Notes: generated by a model not told the origin, from the sequence alone. A stretch of 11,261 nucleotides of DNA from an uncultured Lewinella sp. (GCA_938021455.1 CALIGP010000148.1:1-11261), one strand, 5' to 3'. Positions 1-6,076 are shown, numbered from the stretch's first letter. A program made the numbers and translations.

Positions 1-192
1 GTCTCTTCGAGCCCGCTCCGAGGTCCGGAGGAGAGGGGTGACCCTTCGACACTAATTATCAGTAAATTATAAGGTTTTCACTCTCTAACAATAATCTAAT
101 TCAGAGTGGTGAATCTCAAATTCTAACCACCCTACCTCCAACCCCTCCTAGGTACGGTAGCTATACCAGACTATCAAACTACAAGACTACCC
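1..192. other. Leader upstream of the SET gene, with a small GC-rich hairpin
   Basis: No gene is supported here. The first 50 bases are GC-rich and contain a perfect 5-bp stem, CTCCG (16-20) and CGGAG (26-30), around the loop AGGTC. A further CCC/GGG pairing (12-14 with 35-38) is possible. No T-run follows, so it is not a convincing intrinsic terminator; it may be the end of an intergenic repeat cut by the window edge. A weaker inverted pair, CACTCT (79-84) and AGAGTG (103-108), lies in the AT-rich part. No promoter was recognised with confidence. Confidence 0.35.
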
Positions 193-561
193 ATGCTCTC
201 CCTCCCCCACCTTTACGTAGCTCCCAGTCCCCTCGGTGGCCGGGGCGTATTCACCGCCCGGGAGATCCCGGCAGAAACGGTAATTGAACTCGCGCCGGTA
301 ATTTTACTCTCTTCTGAAGACCGAATCAGCATTCACGAAACCCACCTCCACGACTATTACTTCCAATGGGATGGTGACCGCGCCGCCATTGCCCTGGGGC
401 TAGGCTCGCTTTACAACCACGCCGATCCGGCGAATGCTGCTTTTGAACTCGACTACGACTTTGAACAGATTCGATTTATGGCTTTAACGAGCATCCCCGC
501 TGGCAGCGAGATTACCATTGACTACCGATTAGGGGATCCGGAGATGAAGTTGTGGTTCTGA
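193..561 (+). CDS. Small stand-alone SET-domain protein (putative protein-lysine methyltransferase)
   Basis: The 122-residue product is essentially one SET domain. This fold transfers a methyl group from S-adenosylmethionine to lysine side chains of proteins. Visible motifs in order are G16-R17-G18-V19-F20 near the N-terminus (cofactor-side GxG region), S72-L-Y-N75-H76 followed by P79 and N81 (a variant of the NHSxxPN motif), and the C-terminal hydrophobic-E-I-T-I-D110-Y111 stretch, which supplies the catalytic-site tyrosine. No pre-SET or post-SET zinc cluster, signal peptide or membrane segment is seen, so it should be cytoplasmic. Short SET proteins of about 120 residues are common in Bacteroidota and their substrates are mostly unknown. 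The ATG at 193 places the GRG motif at the usual distance from the N-terminus. It stands alone, with 282 bp before the next gene. The fold is secure; the substrate and methyltransferase activity are inferred. Confidence 0.85.
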   Translation: MLSLPHLYVAPSPLGGRGVFTAREIPAETVIELAPVILLSSEDRISIHETHLHDYYFQWDGDRAAIALGLGSLYNHADPANAAFELDYDFEQIRFMALTSIPAGSEITIDYRLGDPEMKLWF

Positions 562-843
562 TTGCGTTAATAGCTCTAACAGATTATTAGGGCATGGAAT
601 GTATTCAGGCGCGGGCGCAGGTGCAGAGTAGTGGGATGAAGACTGTTTTTCAGATTGAGCTAAAGTAATTCCACGCCTACCTGCCCTTTACCACCGTCCC
701 CTTGTCAACCATCCTGCTACCGTATTTTTTTGCGTAGTTAGGCCTCATTTTATTTTATCCTACTATTTTTTACGGTAAAAAGCCTCGTCATTACTTACTT
801 TGTGGTCGGTTTTGTCTTGTAAGCACTTTTAATTTCATCTCTT
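562..843. other. Intergenic region between the SET gene and the H-NOX operon
   Basis: No gene is supported. The region probably carries the promoter of the H-NOX operon. TTACTTTG at 795-802 differs at one position from the Bacteroidota -7 consensus TAnnTTTG, but I see no good -33 element at the right distance, so the promoter call is weak. A perfect palindrome lies at 767-781. A second inverted pair, TACCGTA (718-724) and TACGGTA (771-777), reuses part of it. A short GC-rich stretch at 608-636 resembles one after clpB (8786-8813). A 24-codon reading frame at 594-668 has no supporting features. Confidence 0.5.
767..781. promoter_or_regulatory. Perfect 15-bp palindrome upstream of the H-NOX operon (candidate operator)
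   Basis: The sequence TTTTTACGGTAAAAA has 7-bp arms around a single central base, 62 bp before the H-NOX start codon. The lack of a loop makes it unsuitable as an RNA hairpin, so it reads better as a dyad DNA-binding site. It does not match the FNR/DNR, NsrR or NorR sites I know. A half-site copy, TACCGTA, lies 46 bp upstream at 718-724. The operator role is inferred from symmetry and position only. Confidence 0.4.
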
Positions 844-1383
844 ATGAAAGGTATTGTTTTTACAGAATTTCTTGAGATGGTTGAATCCAAATTCGGTTAT
901 TCTGTTGTAGATCAAATTCTTGATGCGTCGGATCTACCCTCTGAAGGAATCTATACTGCTGTCGGCACTTACGACCATGCAGAAATCATTCAACTATTAT
1001 CTAATCTATCTTCCGAAGTTGACCTCCCACCAGCAGTTTTGCTGAAAGAATTTGGTTCCTACCTGTTCAACGCATTCCTGAAAAACTATCCCATATTTTT
1101 TAGCGAAGTGAATAACGTTGTAGACTTCCTTAAATCTATTGACGGACACATCCACGTCGAAGTTCAAAAGCTTTATCCCGAGGCCGCTCTTCCAACTTTC
1201 GACTATGAGCTTGATGAAAACCGCTCCATCACTTTAATCTACCGGAGTGAACGCAAAATGTCCGCTCTGGCGGAAGGGCTTATCGAAAAATCCATTGAGC
1301 ACTTTGGCGAGCCATATCAGGTGTCTTCTGAACTATTAAAGGAGGACGGTAGTGTCGTCAGGTTCTTCATTGCAAAAGTGTAG
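844..1383 (+). CDS. Stand-alone H-NOX haem-binding sensor protein (probable NO sensor)
   Basis: The 179-residue product matches the H-NOX family (haem-nitric oxide/oxygen binding) over its full length, including the typical MKGIVF start. His104, in the stretch D100-G-H-I-H104-V-E-V, aligns with the proximal haem ligand His102 of Thermoanaerobacter H-NOX. Y133-R-S135-E-R137 is the diagnostic YxSxR motif that binds the haem propionates. Pro117 aligns with the conserved haem-distorting proline. By my alignment the O2-stabilising residues Trp9, Asn74 and Tyr140 of the O2-binding member are replaced by Phe9, Leu74 and Leu142. That predicts a ligand-selective NO sensor that excludes O2. There is no signal peptide or membrane segment. 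The kinase gene starts 3 bp after the stop codon; known stand-alone H-NOX proteins regulate a cognate kinase or cyclase encoded next door, so the same role is inferred here. There is no clear Shine-Dalgarno sequence, as is usual in this phylum. Confidence 0.93.
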   Translation: MKGIVFTEFLEMVESKFGYSVVDQILDASDLPSEGIYTAVGTYDHAEIIQLLSNLSSEVDLPPAVLLKEFGSYLFNAFLKNYPIFFSEVNNVVDFLKSIDGHIHVEVQKLYPEAALPTFDYELDENRSITLIYRSERKMSALAEGLIEKSIEHFGEPYQVSSELLKEDGSVVRFFIAKV

Positions 1384-1386
1384 GTA

Positions 1387-4257
1387 ATGACTGAACTGGA
1401 GCTTCTGAAAAAAAAATTGGCCCGCGCGCAAGCAGCAAGAAAGCAGGCAGAGGACATCCTTGAAGCTAAAGCTTTAGAGCTGTATGAGGCAAACCAATCC
1501 TTAGTGGCTTTCAATGCTTCTCTGGAACAGGAGATAGAAGTACGCACACAGCAGTTACTCTCTAAAGAAAATCAGTACAAGGCGTTAATAAACAACGCAA
1601 GTGACATAATTTTCACTACAGATGATGAAGGGTACTTTTTAATGATCAACCCCATTGGTCTGGGGAAATTTGGCTACCAGCAAGAAGACATTATCGGGGC
1701 CAGATACGTAGACTTTATCCTCGAGGATTATCGGGAAGAAGTCTTTGCTTACTACACCAAAATAAAAGAAGAGGATATTGCTGAATCCTACCTTGAATTC
1801 CCCGTATTGACGGCTAATAACGAAGTTATTTGGGTTGGTCAAAGTGTAACCAAATTAGAAGAGCAAGGAAAGACGCTTTATTCAGCTGTTGCCCGAGACA
1901 TTACGGAAAAGGTAAGTAACCTTCAGGAACTAAAGAAGGTAAACAGCCGGTTTTCTGCCTTGCTGGAAAACATGATTGATGGCATCCTGGTGGAAGACGA
2001 AAACCGTAAAGTAGTGCTCGTCAATCAGGCGTTTACCAGCCTGTTCAACATTCCGATGACTCCTGAAGAAATGGTCGGGCTGGACTGTGCCAACCTCGCC
2101 CTTGCAGCAGCCGACTATTTCGTTGAGCCTGATCTTTTCCTTGAGCGAATTTTAGAAATTATAAAAACCCAAAAAATTGTCATCGACGAAGAGCTCCCCA
2201 CCAAGGATGGGAAGGTATTCTCTCGGAATTTCATACCGATTCAAATCGATGGAGAGAACAAAGGAATTTTATGGTATTACTCTGACATATCGGATCGGCG
2301 AAACAGAGAAATCATCCTGAAGAGAAGCGAAGAAAAATATCGGGGAATCATTGAAAACATGGAACTCGGGATTTTGGAAGTAGACACTGAAGGAGGAATC
2401 ATCAGAGCCTACGACCGGTTCAATGAAATGACGGGGTACACGAATGAAGAATTAATTGGCAGAAAGGCAAAAGAAACTTTAGTAGTAGATGAATACGGCC
2501 TGGCTTTTACGGAACAGACCATCAGGCGAAAAAACGGAATTTCCAGTGCGTTCGAAATGAAAATCCGCAGGAAGGACCAGTCTGAAATTTGGGTATTGGT
2601 AAGTGGTGCCCCCTTCTACAATGAGTTAGGAGAGGTGGTAGGATCTATCGGCCTACACTATGACATTTCCTCGAGAAAAGAACTCGAGTATGATTTAAAG
2701 ATGGCCAAGGAAGTAGCCGAAAAGGCTCAGCAAGCTGAAAAGCAGTTTCTGGCCAGTATGAGCCATGAAATACGTACTCCGCTCAACGCCATTATTGGCA
2801 TGACTCATCTTCTGGCGGACACTAAGCTAGAGCCCTCTCAACAAGAGTATTTAGAAGTCCTGTCTAATTCTGCAAGCTTGCTTCGCAATCTTATTTCAGA
2901 CATCCTGGACATCTCTAAAATTGACGCAGACACCATTGAGATACAAGAGAAGCCCGTTGACATTGGCTTAATTGGCAAGCAATTACTCCCGACCATTAGT
3001 GTTAAAGCCAGAGAAAAGGATCTACAGTTTCAGTTTCACCTGGATGGTGCCATTCGGAACACTGTCTTATCAGATAACCAATTATTGAGCCAGGTTCTAC
3101 TTAACCTTCTCAGCAATGCAGAGAAGTTTACGGCAACCGGTTCGATCGACCTTACCGTAAACCTTGAAAAAGAAACGGATACTCATTATCATTTATACTT
3201 TGCGGTAACTGACACCGGAATTGGCATGACGGACCGGGAAGCTAGTCTCGTTTTTGACCAATTCACGCAAGCTAACGCAGCCATTAGAAACGAATATGGA
3301 GGTACGGGACTAGGTCTTTCCATATCTAAACGATTGGTCTCTCTAATGGGAGGAGAACTGGAAGTAAAATCTAAGAAAGGAAAAGGATCTACCTTTTATT
3401 TCCGCCTGGTGCTGCAGAAAGGCCCTCTCCTTTTGGAAGAAAAGACGAGTCCACTCATTGTCAAAGATGACACAAGTGCCTTCAGCGGCAAGAGAGCCTT
3501 GGTTGTTGAAGACAACTTGATGAACATCAAGTACCTTTCTACTTTGTTGAAAAAATGGGGCTTCCATTTTTCTGTCGCAAATAATGGACAGGAGGCTATT
3601 GACATCTTCCTAGAGAATGATTTTGACATCATCTTCATGGATCTACAAATGCCCATCATGGACGGGTACCAAGCAAGCAAAGAAATTAGAGCAATGGGCA
3701 CCCGGGGTGAAATCGTCCCCATAATCGCATTGACGGCTTCTACTTTCCTGTCCAAGAAAGAATTAGCCATGAAGGCAGGAATATCAGACTTCGTCTCCAA
3801 GCCATTTACCCCTGACCAATTATTGAGTGTGATGGGAAAGCTCCTGAATACGACTGAGCTACCTCCTGAAAGTTCTTCCGAATTTTCTTTCAGCAACCAG
3901 CTTGACAAGGACTACCTCAAAAAGATATACGGATCTGACACAGCATACGCCTTTGAAGTATTCTCAATATTCCTTGATATTATCGACGGAGAATTCAATA
4001 CTATATTTGCCGCAATTAAGGCTGAGGACACCAAGGAACTACAACGTGGTCTGCACAAAATAAAACCTACCTTTTCCATGGTCGGGCTAACTGGTTTAAC
4101 GAAAAAGCTGGAGGTTTTAGAAAAAAACGTTGCGCAACAATCGATTCAGGAAAGTAGCCAACAGATCGATGAACTCGCTAAAACCCTGGATTCGATAAAG
4201 CCCCTGCTGGAGTCAGAGAAATCTGCACTTTACAAGCAATTAAATTTGACTCCATGA
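1387..4257 (+). CDS. Soluble hybrid histidine kinase: 3 PAS, HisKA, HATPase, receiver, HPt
   Basis: This 956-residue protein has no membrane segment. Residues 1-60 are a charged coiled coil of a type often seen in kinases and cyclases coupled to haem sensors. Three PAS domains follow (about 61-180, 185-305 and 313-430). The HisKA domain carries phospho-accepting His460 in S-H-E-I-R-T-P. The HATPase domain shows N577 in the N box, D609-T-G-I-G613 and G638-G-T-G-L-G643. A receiver domain follows, with acidic E708/D709, phospho-acceptor D752, T783 and K805-P. A C-terminal HPt domain has His890 in L-H-K-I-K-P. The HPt consensus usually has Gly after the lysine; Pro is, to my knowledge, common in Bacteroidota HPt domains. 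All catalytic residues are present, so a complete internal His-Asp-His relay is expected. The input is probably the H-NOX protein encoded 3 bp upstream, perhaps with a second signal through PAS. The last bases overlap the next gene by 4 bp (ATGA), indicating translational coupling to its likely phosphate acceptor. Confidence 0.95.
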   Translation: MTELELLKKKLARAQAARKQAEDILEAKALELYEANQSLVAFNASLEQEIEVRTQQLLSKENQYKALINNASDIIFTTDDEGYFLMINPIGLGKFGYQQEDIIGARYVDFILEDYREEVFAYYTKIKEEDIAESYLEFPVLTANNEVIWVGQSVTKLEEQGKTLYSAVARDITEKVSNLQELKKVNSRFSALLENMIDGILVEDENRKVVLVNQAFTSLFNIPMTPEEMVGLDCANLALAAADYFVEPDLFLERILEIIKTQKIVIDEELPTKDGKVFSRNFIPIQIDGENKGILWYYSDISDRRNREIILKRSEEKYRGIIENMELGILEVDTEGGIIRAYDRFNEMTGYTNEELIGRKAKETLVVDEYGLAFTEQTIRRKNGISSAFEMKIRRKDQSEIWVLVSGAPFYNELGEVVGSIGLHYDISSRKELEYDLKMAKEVAEKAQQAEKQFLASMSHEIRTPLNAIIGMTHLLADTKLEPSQQEYLEVLSNSASLLRNLISDILDISKIDADTIEIQEKPVDIGLIGKQLLPTISVKAREKDLQFQFHLDGAIRNTVLSDNQLLSQVLLNLLSNAEKFTATGSIDLTVNLEKETDTHYHLYFAVTDTGIGMTDREASLVFDQFTQANAAIRNEYGGTGLGLSISKRLVSLMGGELEVKSKKGKGSTFYFRLVLQKGPLLLEEKTSPLIVKDDTSAFSGKRALVVEDNLMNIKYLSTLLKKWGFHFSVANNGQEAIDIFLENDFDIIFMDLQMPIMDGYQASKEIRAMGTRGEIVPIIALTASTFLSKKELAMKAGISDFVSKPFTPDQLLSVMGKLLNTTELPPESSSEFSFSNQLDKDYLKKIYGSDTAYAFEVFSIFLDIIDGEFNTIFAAIKAEDTKELQRGLHKIKPTFSMVGLTGLTKKLEVLEKNVAQQSIQESSQQIDELAKTLDSIKPLLESEKSALYKQLNLTP

Positions 4258-4946
4258 AATGTATTATCATTGAAGACGAGGTGATGGCTCGAAAATCATT
4301 AGAGCATCTTTGCGCCAAAGTAGACACCTTTGAGATGGTAGGTGTTTTTGAAGACGCGAGTCAAGCGGCTGGGACAGTTGACGAGGGAGACATAGACTTA
4401 ATGTTTCTGGACATTGAGTTGCCGGGTATATCAGGCATAGAATTTCTGGAACAACTCCCCTACCTACCACAGGTTGTATTTACCACTTCCAATACCGATT
4501 ACGCCTTTGAAGCTTATCAATATGACGTAACTGATTTTCTAAAAAAACCAATCACCTTACAAAGGTTTCTAAAGGCTGTTGAGAAGATAGAACTTCGCGA
4601 AAAAGAGCTGAAAGCAATTGCTTATGCCAGCGCGACCCATGAAATCTACATAAAGAGTGATGGCCGTTTTATCCGCCTGCCCTTTGAGAACATCCTCTAC
4701 TTTGAAAATACTGGCGACTACGTAAAAGTTGTAACCAATAAAGAGACCCACGTCATTCACGGCAGTCTTAAATCTATTGACCACCGAATCAAAAACCCTC
4801 GGTTCATAAAAATCCACCGATCTTACATTGTCAACATGGATAAGATCAAGGACATTGAAGACAACACCTTGGTCGTAGGGTCGAAGGTCATCCCCATTAG
4901 TAGAGCCCATAAGCCTATCCTGATGCGAAGTATTAATCTATTGTAG
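4254..4946 (+). CDS. LytTR-family response regulator
   Basis: The 230-residue protein has an N-terminal receiver domain (about 1-115) with acidic E7-D8-E9, phospho-acceptor D53 in F-L-D-I-E-L-P-G, T77/T78 and K98-P99. A C-terminal LytTR DNA-binding domain (about 128-228) shows the family hallmarks: I-Y-I-K-S-D-G, the I-L-Y-F-E-N block at 147-152, Y156-V-K, and F184-I-K-I-H-R-S-Y-I-V-N. LytTR proteins bind pairs of direct half-sites on one face of the DNA and usually activate transcription. Most Bacteroidota LytTR regulators are paired with membrane kinases of the LytS type. Here the gene overlaps that of a soluble hybrid kinase ending in an HPt domain, so it is the likely terminal acceptor of an H-NOX-controlled phosphorelay. 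Its targets are unknown. The repeat array that begins 34 bp downstream contains direct repeats with LytTR-like spacing. Confidence 0.93.
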   Translation: MKCIIIEDEVMARKSLEHLCAKVDTFEMVGVFEDASQAAGTVDEGDIDLMFLDIELPGISGIEFLEQLPYLPQVVFTTSNTDYAFEAYQYDVTDFLKKPITLQRFLKAVEKIELREKELKAIAYASATHEIYIKSDGRFIRLPFENILYFENTGDYVKVVTNKETHVIHGSLKSIDHRIKNPRFIKIHRSYIVNMDKIKDIEDNTLVVGSKVIPISRAHKPILMRSINLL

Positions 4947-4948
4947 TT

Positions 4949-4979
4949 AGCTCTTCTGCTAATCCAGGAGAAGGCAGCT
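4949..4979 (+). terminator. Imperfect hairpin just after the signalling operon
   Basis: AGCTCTTCT (4949-4957) can pair with AGAAG (4969-4973) plus AGCT (4976-4979), leaving a 2-base GC bulge and an 11-base loop. It starts 2 bp after the stop codon of the response regulator gene. It lacks a T-run, so an intrinsic terminator is doubtful; it could act as a processing or 3'-stabilising structure. It directly abuts repeat unit 1. Confidence 0.3.
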
Positions 4980-5240
4980 CCAAAAAACGAAGGTTTACTA
5001 CCGAAAATCGAATTCCTATGGCCAGGCGCTTACTCCTTGCCCATCTTTGCTGTGCAATTAGCAGAGAGGTAATCGCTATACAGCGCTACTAACGAATTAG
5101 CAATCCTTGTCTGCCATCATAAATTGCACGATAAAGTGTCCCTTGTTCCTATTATAATCCCCCCTTGTTCATATTGTAAGCGTCTTATTTTCAACATCTA
5201 ACTGGGTAAGTCACATAATGTGGCCTGCCCTTTTTTCTTT
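4980..5240. repeat. Array unit 1 (most diverged)
   Basis: This unit keeps block A (4980-5015), a partial block B near 5040-5060 and block D (5179-5236), but the middle (about 5065-5178) is unlike the other units and lacks a recognisable block C. Block A differs from the unit 2 copy at only two positions. The frame of the preceding regulator gene stays open from 4947 to a TAA at 5070-5072 and passes through block A, but I see no start codon or family match that makes it a gene. Confidence 0.7.
5204..5236 (+). terminator. Block D hairpin of array unit 1
   Basis: GGGTAAGTCAC (5204-5214) pairs with GTGGCCTGCCC (5220-5230) around the loop ATAAT, with two G-T wobbles and one A/C mismatch. Six T residues follow (5231-5236). 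This is the form of a rho-independent terminator on the + strand. It could end a transcript from unit 1 or read-through from the upstream operon. Confidence 0.55.
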
Positions 5241-5277
5241 TATCAAAGCGAGTTCACGCCCGATACAGACAGGCCTC

Positions 5278-5533
5278 CCAAAAAACGAAGGTTTGCTACC
5301 AAAAATCGAATTCTCCCAGTCCTGGCTTACGCTTCATCCCATCTTTGCAGAGCAATCAACGAGGACTGAGCGAATAGGTAAAAAAGCCAAAGCCTTACTC
5401 CTTAAAGCCTTGATCGCCTTTATGATATAAGCTTCCACAGCTCTCAACTTGTAATAAACCTTTTATTTTTAGCGTCTCTCAATTTCACACTCTGAATGGG
5501 CAAGTCACATAATGTGGCTTGCCCATTTTTCTT
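5278..5533. repeat. Array unit 2
   Basis: Unit 2 has all four blocks: A 5278-5313, B about 5338-5379, C 5415-5460 and D 5471-5530. It carries the most regular hairpin of the three. Aligned to unit 3 between A and C it shows roughly 20 substitutions in 137 positions. These cluster in the spacers, while the AGCAATCAACG core of B and all of C are unchanged. Confidence 0.8.
5495..5530 (+). terminator. Block D hairpin of array unit 2
   Basis: AATGGGCAAGTCAC (5495-5508) pairs over 14 positions with GTGGCTTGCCCATT (5514-5527), with a single T-G wobble, around the loop ATAAT. A five-T stretch (5526-5530) follows. It is the strongest of the three array hairpins and looks like an intrinsic terminator. 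Confidence 0.65.
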
Positions 5534-5564
5534 ACACCATTCGGGGCTAAGTCACGAAAGTCTA

Positions 5565-5851
5565 CCAAAAACCGAAGGTTTACTACCAAAAATCGAATTC
5601 TCTCCGCCCTGGCCTACTCTTCAACTCATATTTGCAGAGCAATCAACGGGAACTGAGCGGTTAGGCAAAGAAGCCAGAGCCTACTCCTTACAACCTTGGT
5701 CGCCTTTATGATATAAGCTTCCACAGCTCTCAACTTGTAATAAACCTGATCGTCTTTTTTTTACTTGTGCTAAGCTATTCACAGATTTTAGCGTCTCTCA
5801 ATTTCACACTCTAAATGGGTAGGTCACATAATGCAGGCCTGCCCATTCTTA
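5565..5851. repeat. Array unit 3, with extra sequence before block D
   Basis: Unit 3 has block A at 5565-5600, B at about 5624-5665, C at 5701-5746 and D at 5790-5850. Relative to unit 2 it has about 30 extra bases between C and D, including an 8-T run (5755-5762). The first 23 bases of block D (5790-5812) are identical to unit 2 (5471-5493). Its hairpin stem is kept through a compensatory change, but the loop is altered by GCA-rich sequence. Confidence 0.8.
5814..5850 (+). terminator. Block D hairpin of array unit 3
   Basis: AATGGGTAGG (5814-5823) pairs with CCTGCCCATT (5838-5847) with one T-G wobble and a 14-base loop. The T tail is weak (TTCTT), so termination may be inefficient. The stem keeps its pairing despite changed bases relative to unit 2. 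Confidence 0.45.
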
Positions 5852-5901
5852 CGTCAACTTTCCCCAAAGACCATCTTGGCGATTGCCGCTCTCTCCTACA
5901 A

Positions 5902-5932
5902 GCTTAAACCTGAAAAAAAGTCAGGCTCAAGC
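5902..5932. repeat. Imperfect inverted repeat in the clpB upstream region
   Basis: GCTT (5902-5905) and AAGC (5929-5932), and CCTGA (5909-5913) and TCAGG (5921-5925), form two stem segments separated by a 3x3 internal loop and closed by an A-rich loop of seven bases. No T-run follows on either strand. It may be a weak structure or binding site between the array and clpB. Confidence 0.3.
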
Positions 5933-6062
5933 ACAAAACACATGACGAAATTACCGATACTTACTCGGGGCACTGCCTTTGCTATGCTTAACACGCGACG
6001 TTGACGAACCATAAGTACTCTTTGCCCCGTTCCAGTCATGTTGCTAATTACTTGACAACCAC

Positions 6063-6076
6063 CCGTGTAGACACGG
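6063..6076. promoter_or_regulatory. Short perfect dyad immediately upstream of clpB (candidate operator)
   Basis: CCGTGT-AG-ACACGG is a perfect inverted repeat ending 14 bp before the clpB start codon. It lies between a TTGACA-like hexamer (6052-6057) and TAAACA (6077-6082), a 19-bp gap that would suit a Bacteroidota -33/-7 arrangement, although the -7 match is poor. It is not CIRCE or HAIR. An operator role in stress control of clpB is inferred from position and symmetry. Confidence 0.35.

Larger units (their letters stand above)
4980..5851. repeat. Array of three modular repeat units of about 260-290 bp in a gene-free kilobase
   Basis: Three units share the same ordered blocks. Block A is a 36-bp box at 4980-5015, 5278-5313 and 5565-5600. 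Block B contains TTTGC and an AGCAATCAACG core, and is degenerate in unit 1. Block C is a 46-bp box, recognisable only in units 2 and 3. Block D is AGCGTCT plus a hairpin around GTCACATAATG. Successive A boxes are 298 and 287 bp apart, with linkers of 37 and 31 bp between units. Between A and C, units 2 and 3 are about 85% identical with one 1-bp indel. Unit 1 is the most diverged, consistent with stepwise duplication. No transposase, terminal inverted repeats or tRNA-like fold is apparent. Candidate explanations are a tandem small-RNA family, a cluster of regulator-binding boxes, or a non-autonomous intergenic element. Confidence 0.85.

Noticed and set aside
160..176. GGTA/TACC inverted repeat upstream of the SET gene
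   Set aside because: Four-base arms are too short to support a site.
594..668. 24-residue reading frame upstream of the H-NOX operon
   Set aside because: Too short, with no recognisable features, and it overlaps the short GC-rich repeat.
3396..3908. Antisense open frame within the kinase receiver region
   Set aside because: It lies opposite intact receiver-domain coding sequence and shows no protein-family features.
5218..5430. Possible 70-residue protein in the array
   Set aside because: It starts inside the unit 1 hairpin and spans the unit boundary. The equivalent frame is not maintained in unit 3, and the amino-acid differences look unconstrained. Explained better by the repeat.
5496..5711. 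Possible 71-residue protein in the array
   Set aside because: Its start lies in the unit 2 hairpin arm and its C-terminal half is shifted relative to unit 2 by a 1-bp indel. No family match or leader supports it.
4980..5851. CRISPR array
   Set aside because: The units are about 290 bp and spacers are related between units; there are no short regular repeats with unique spacers and no cas genes.
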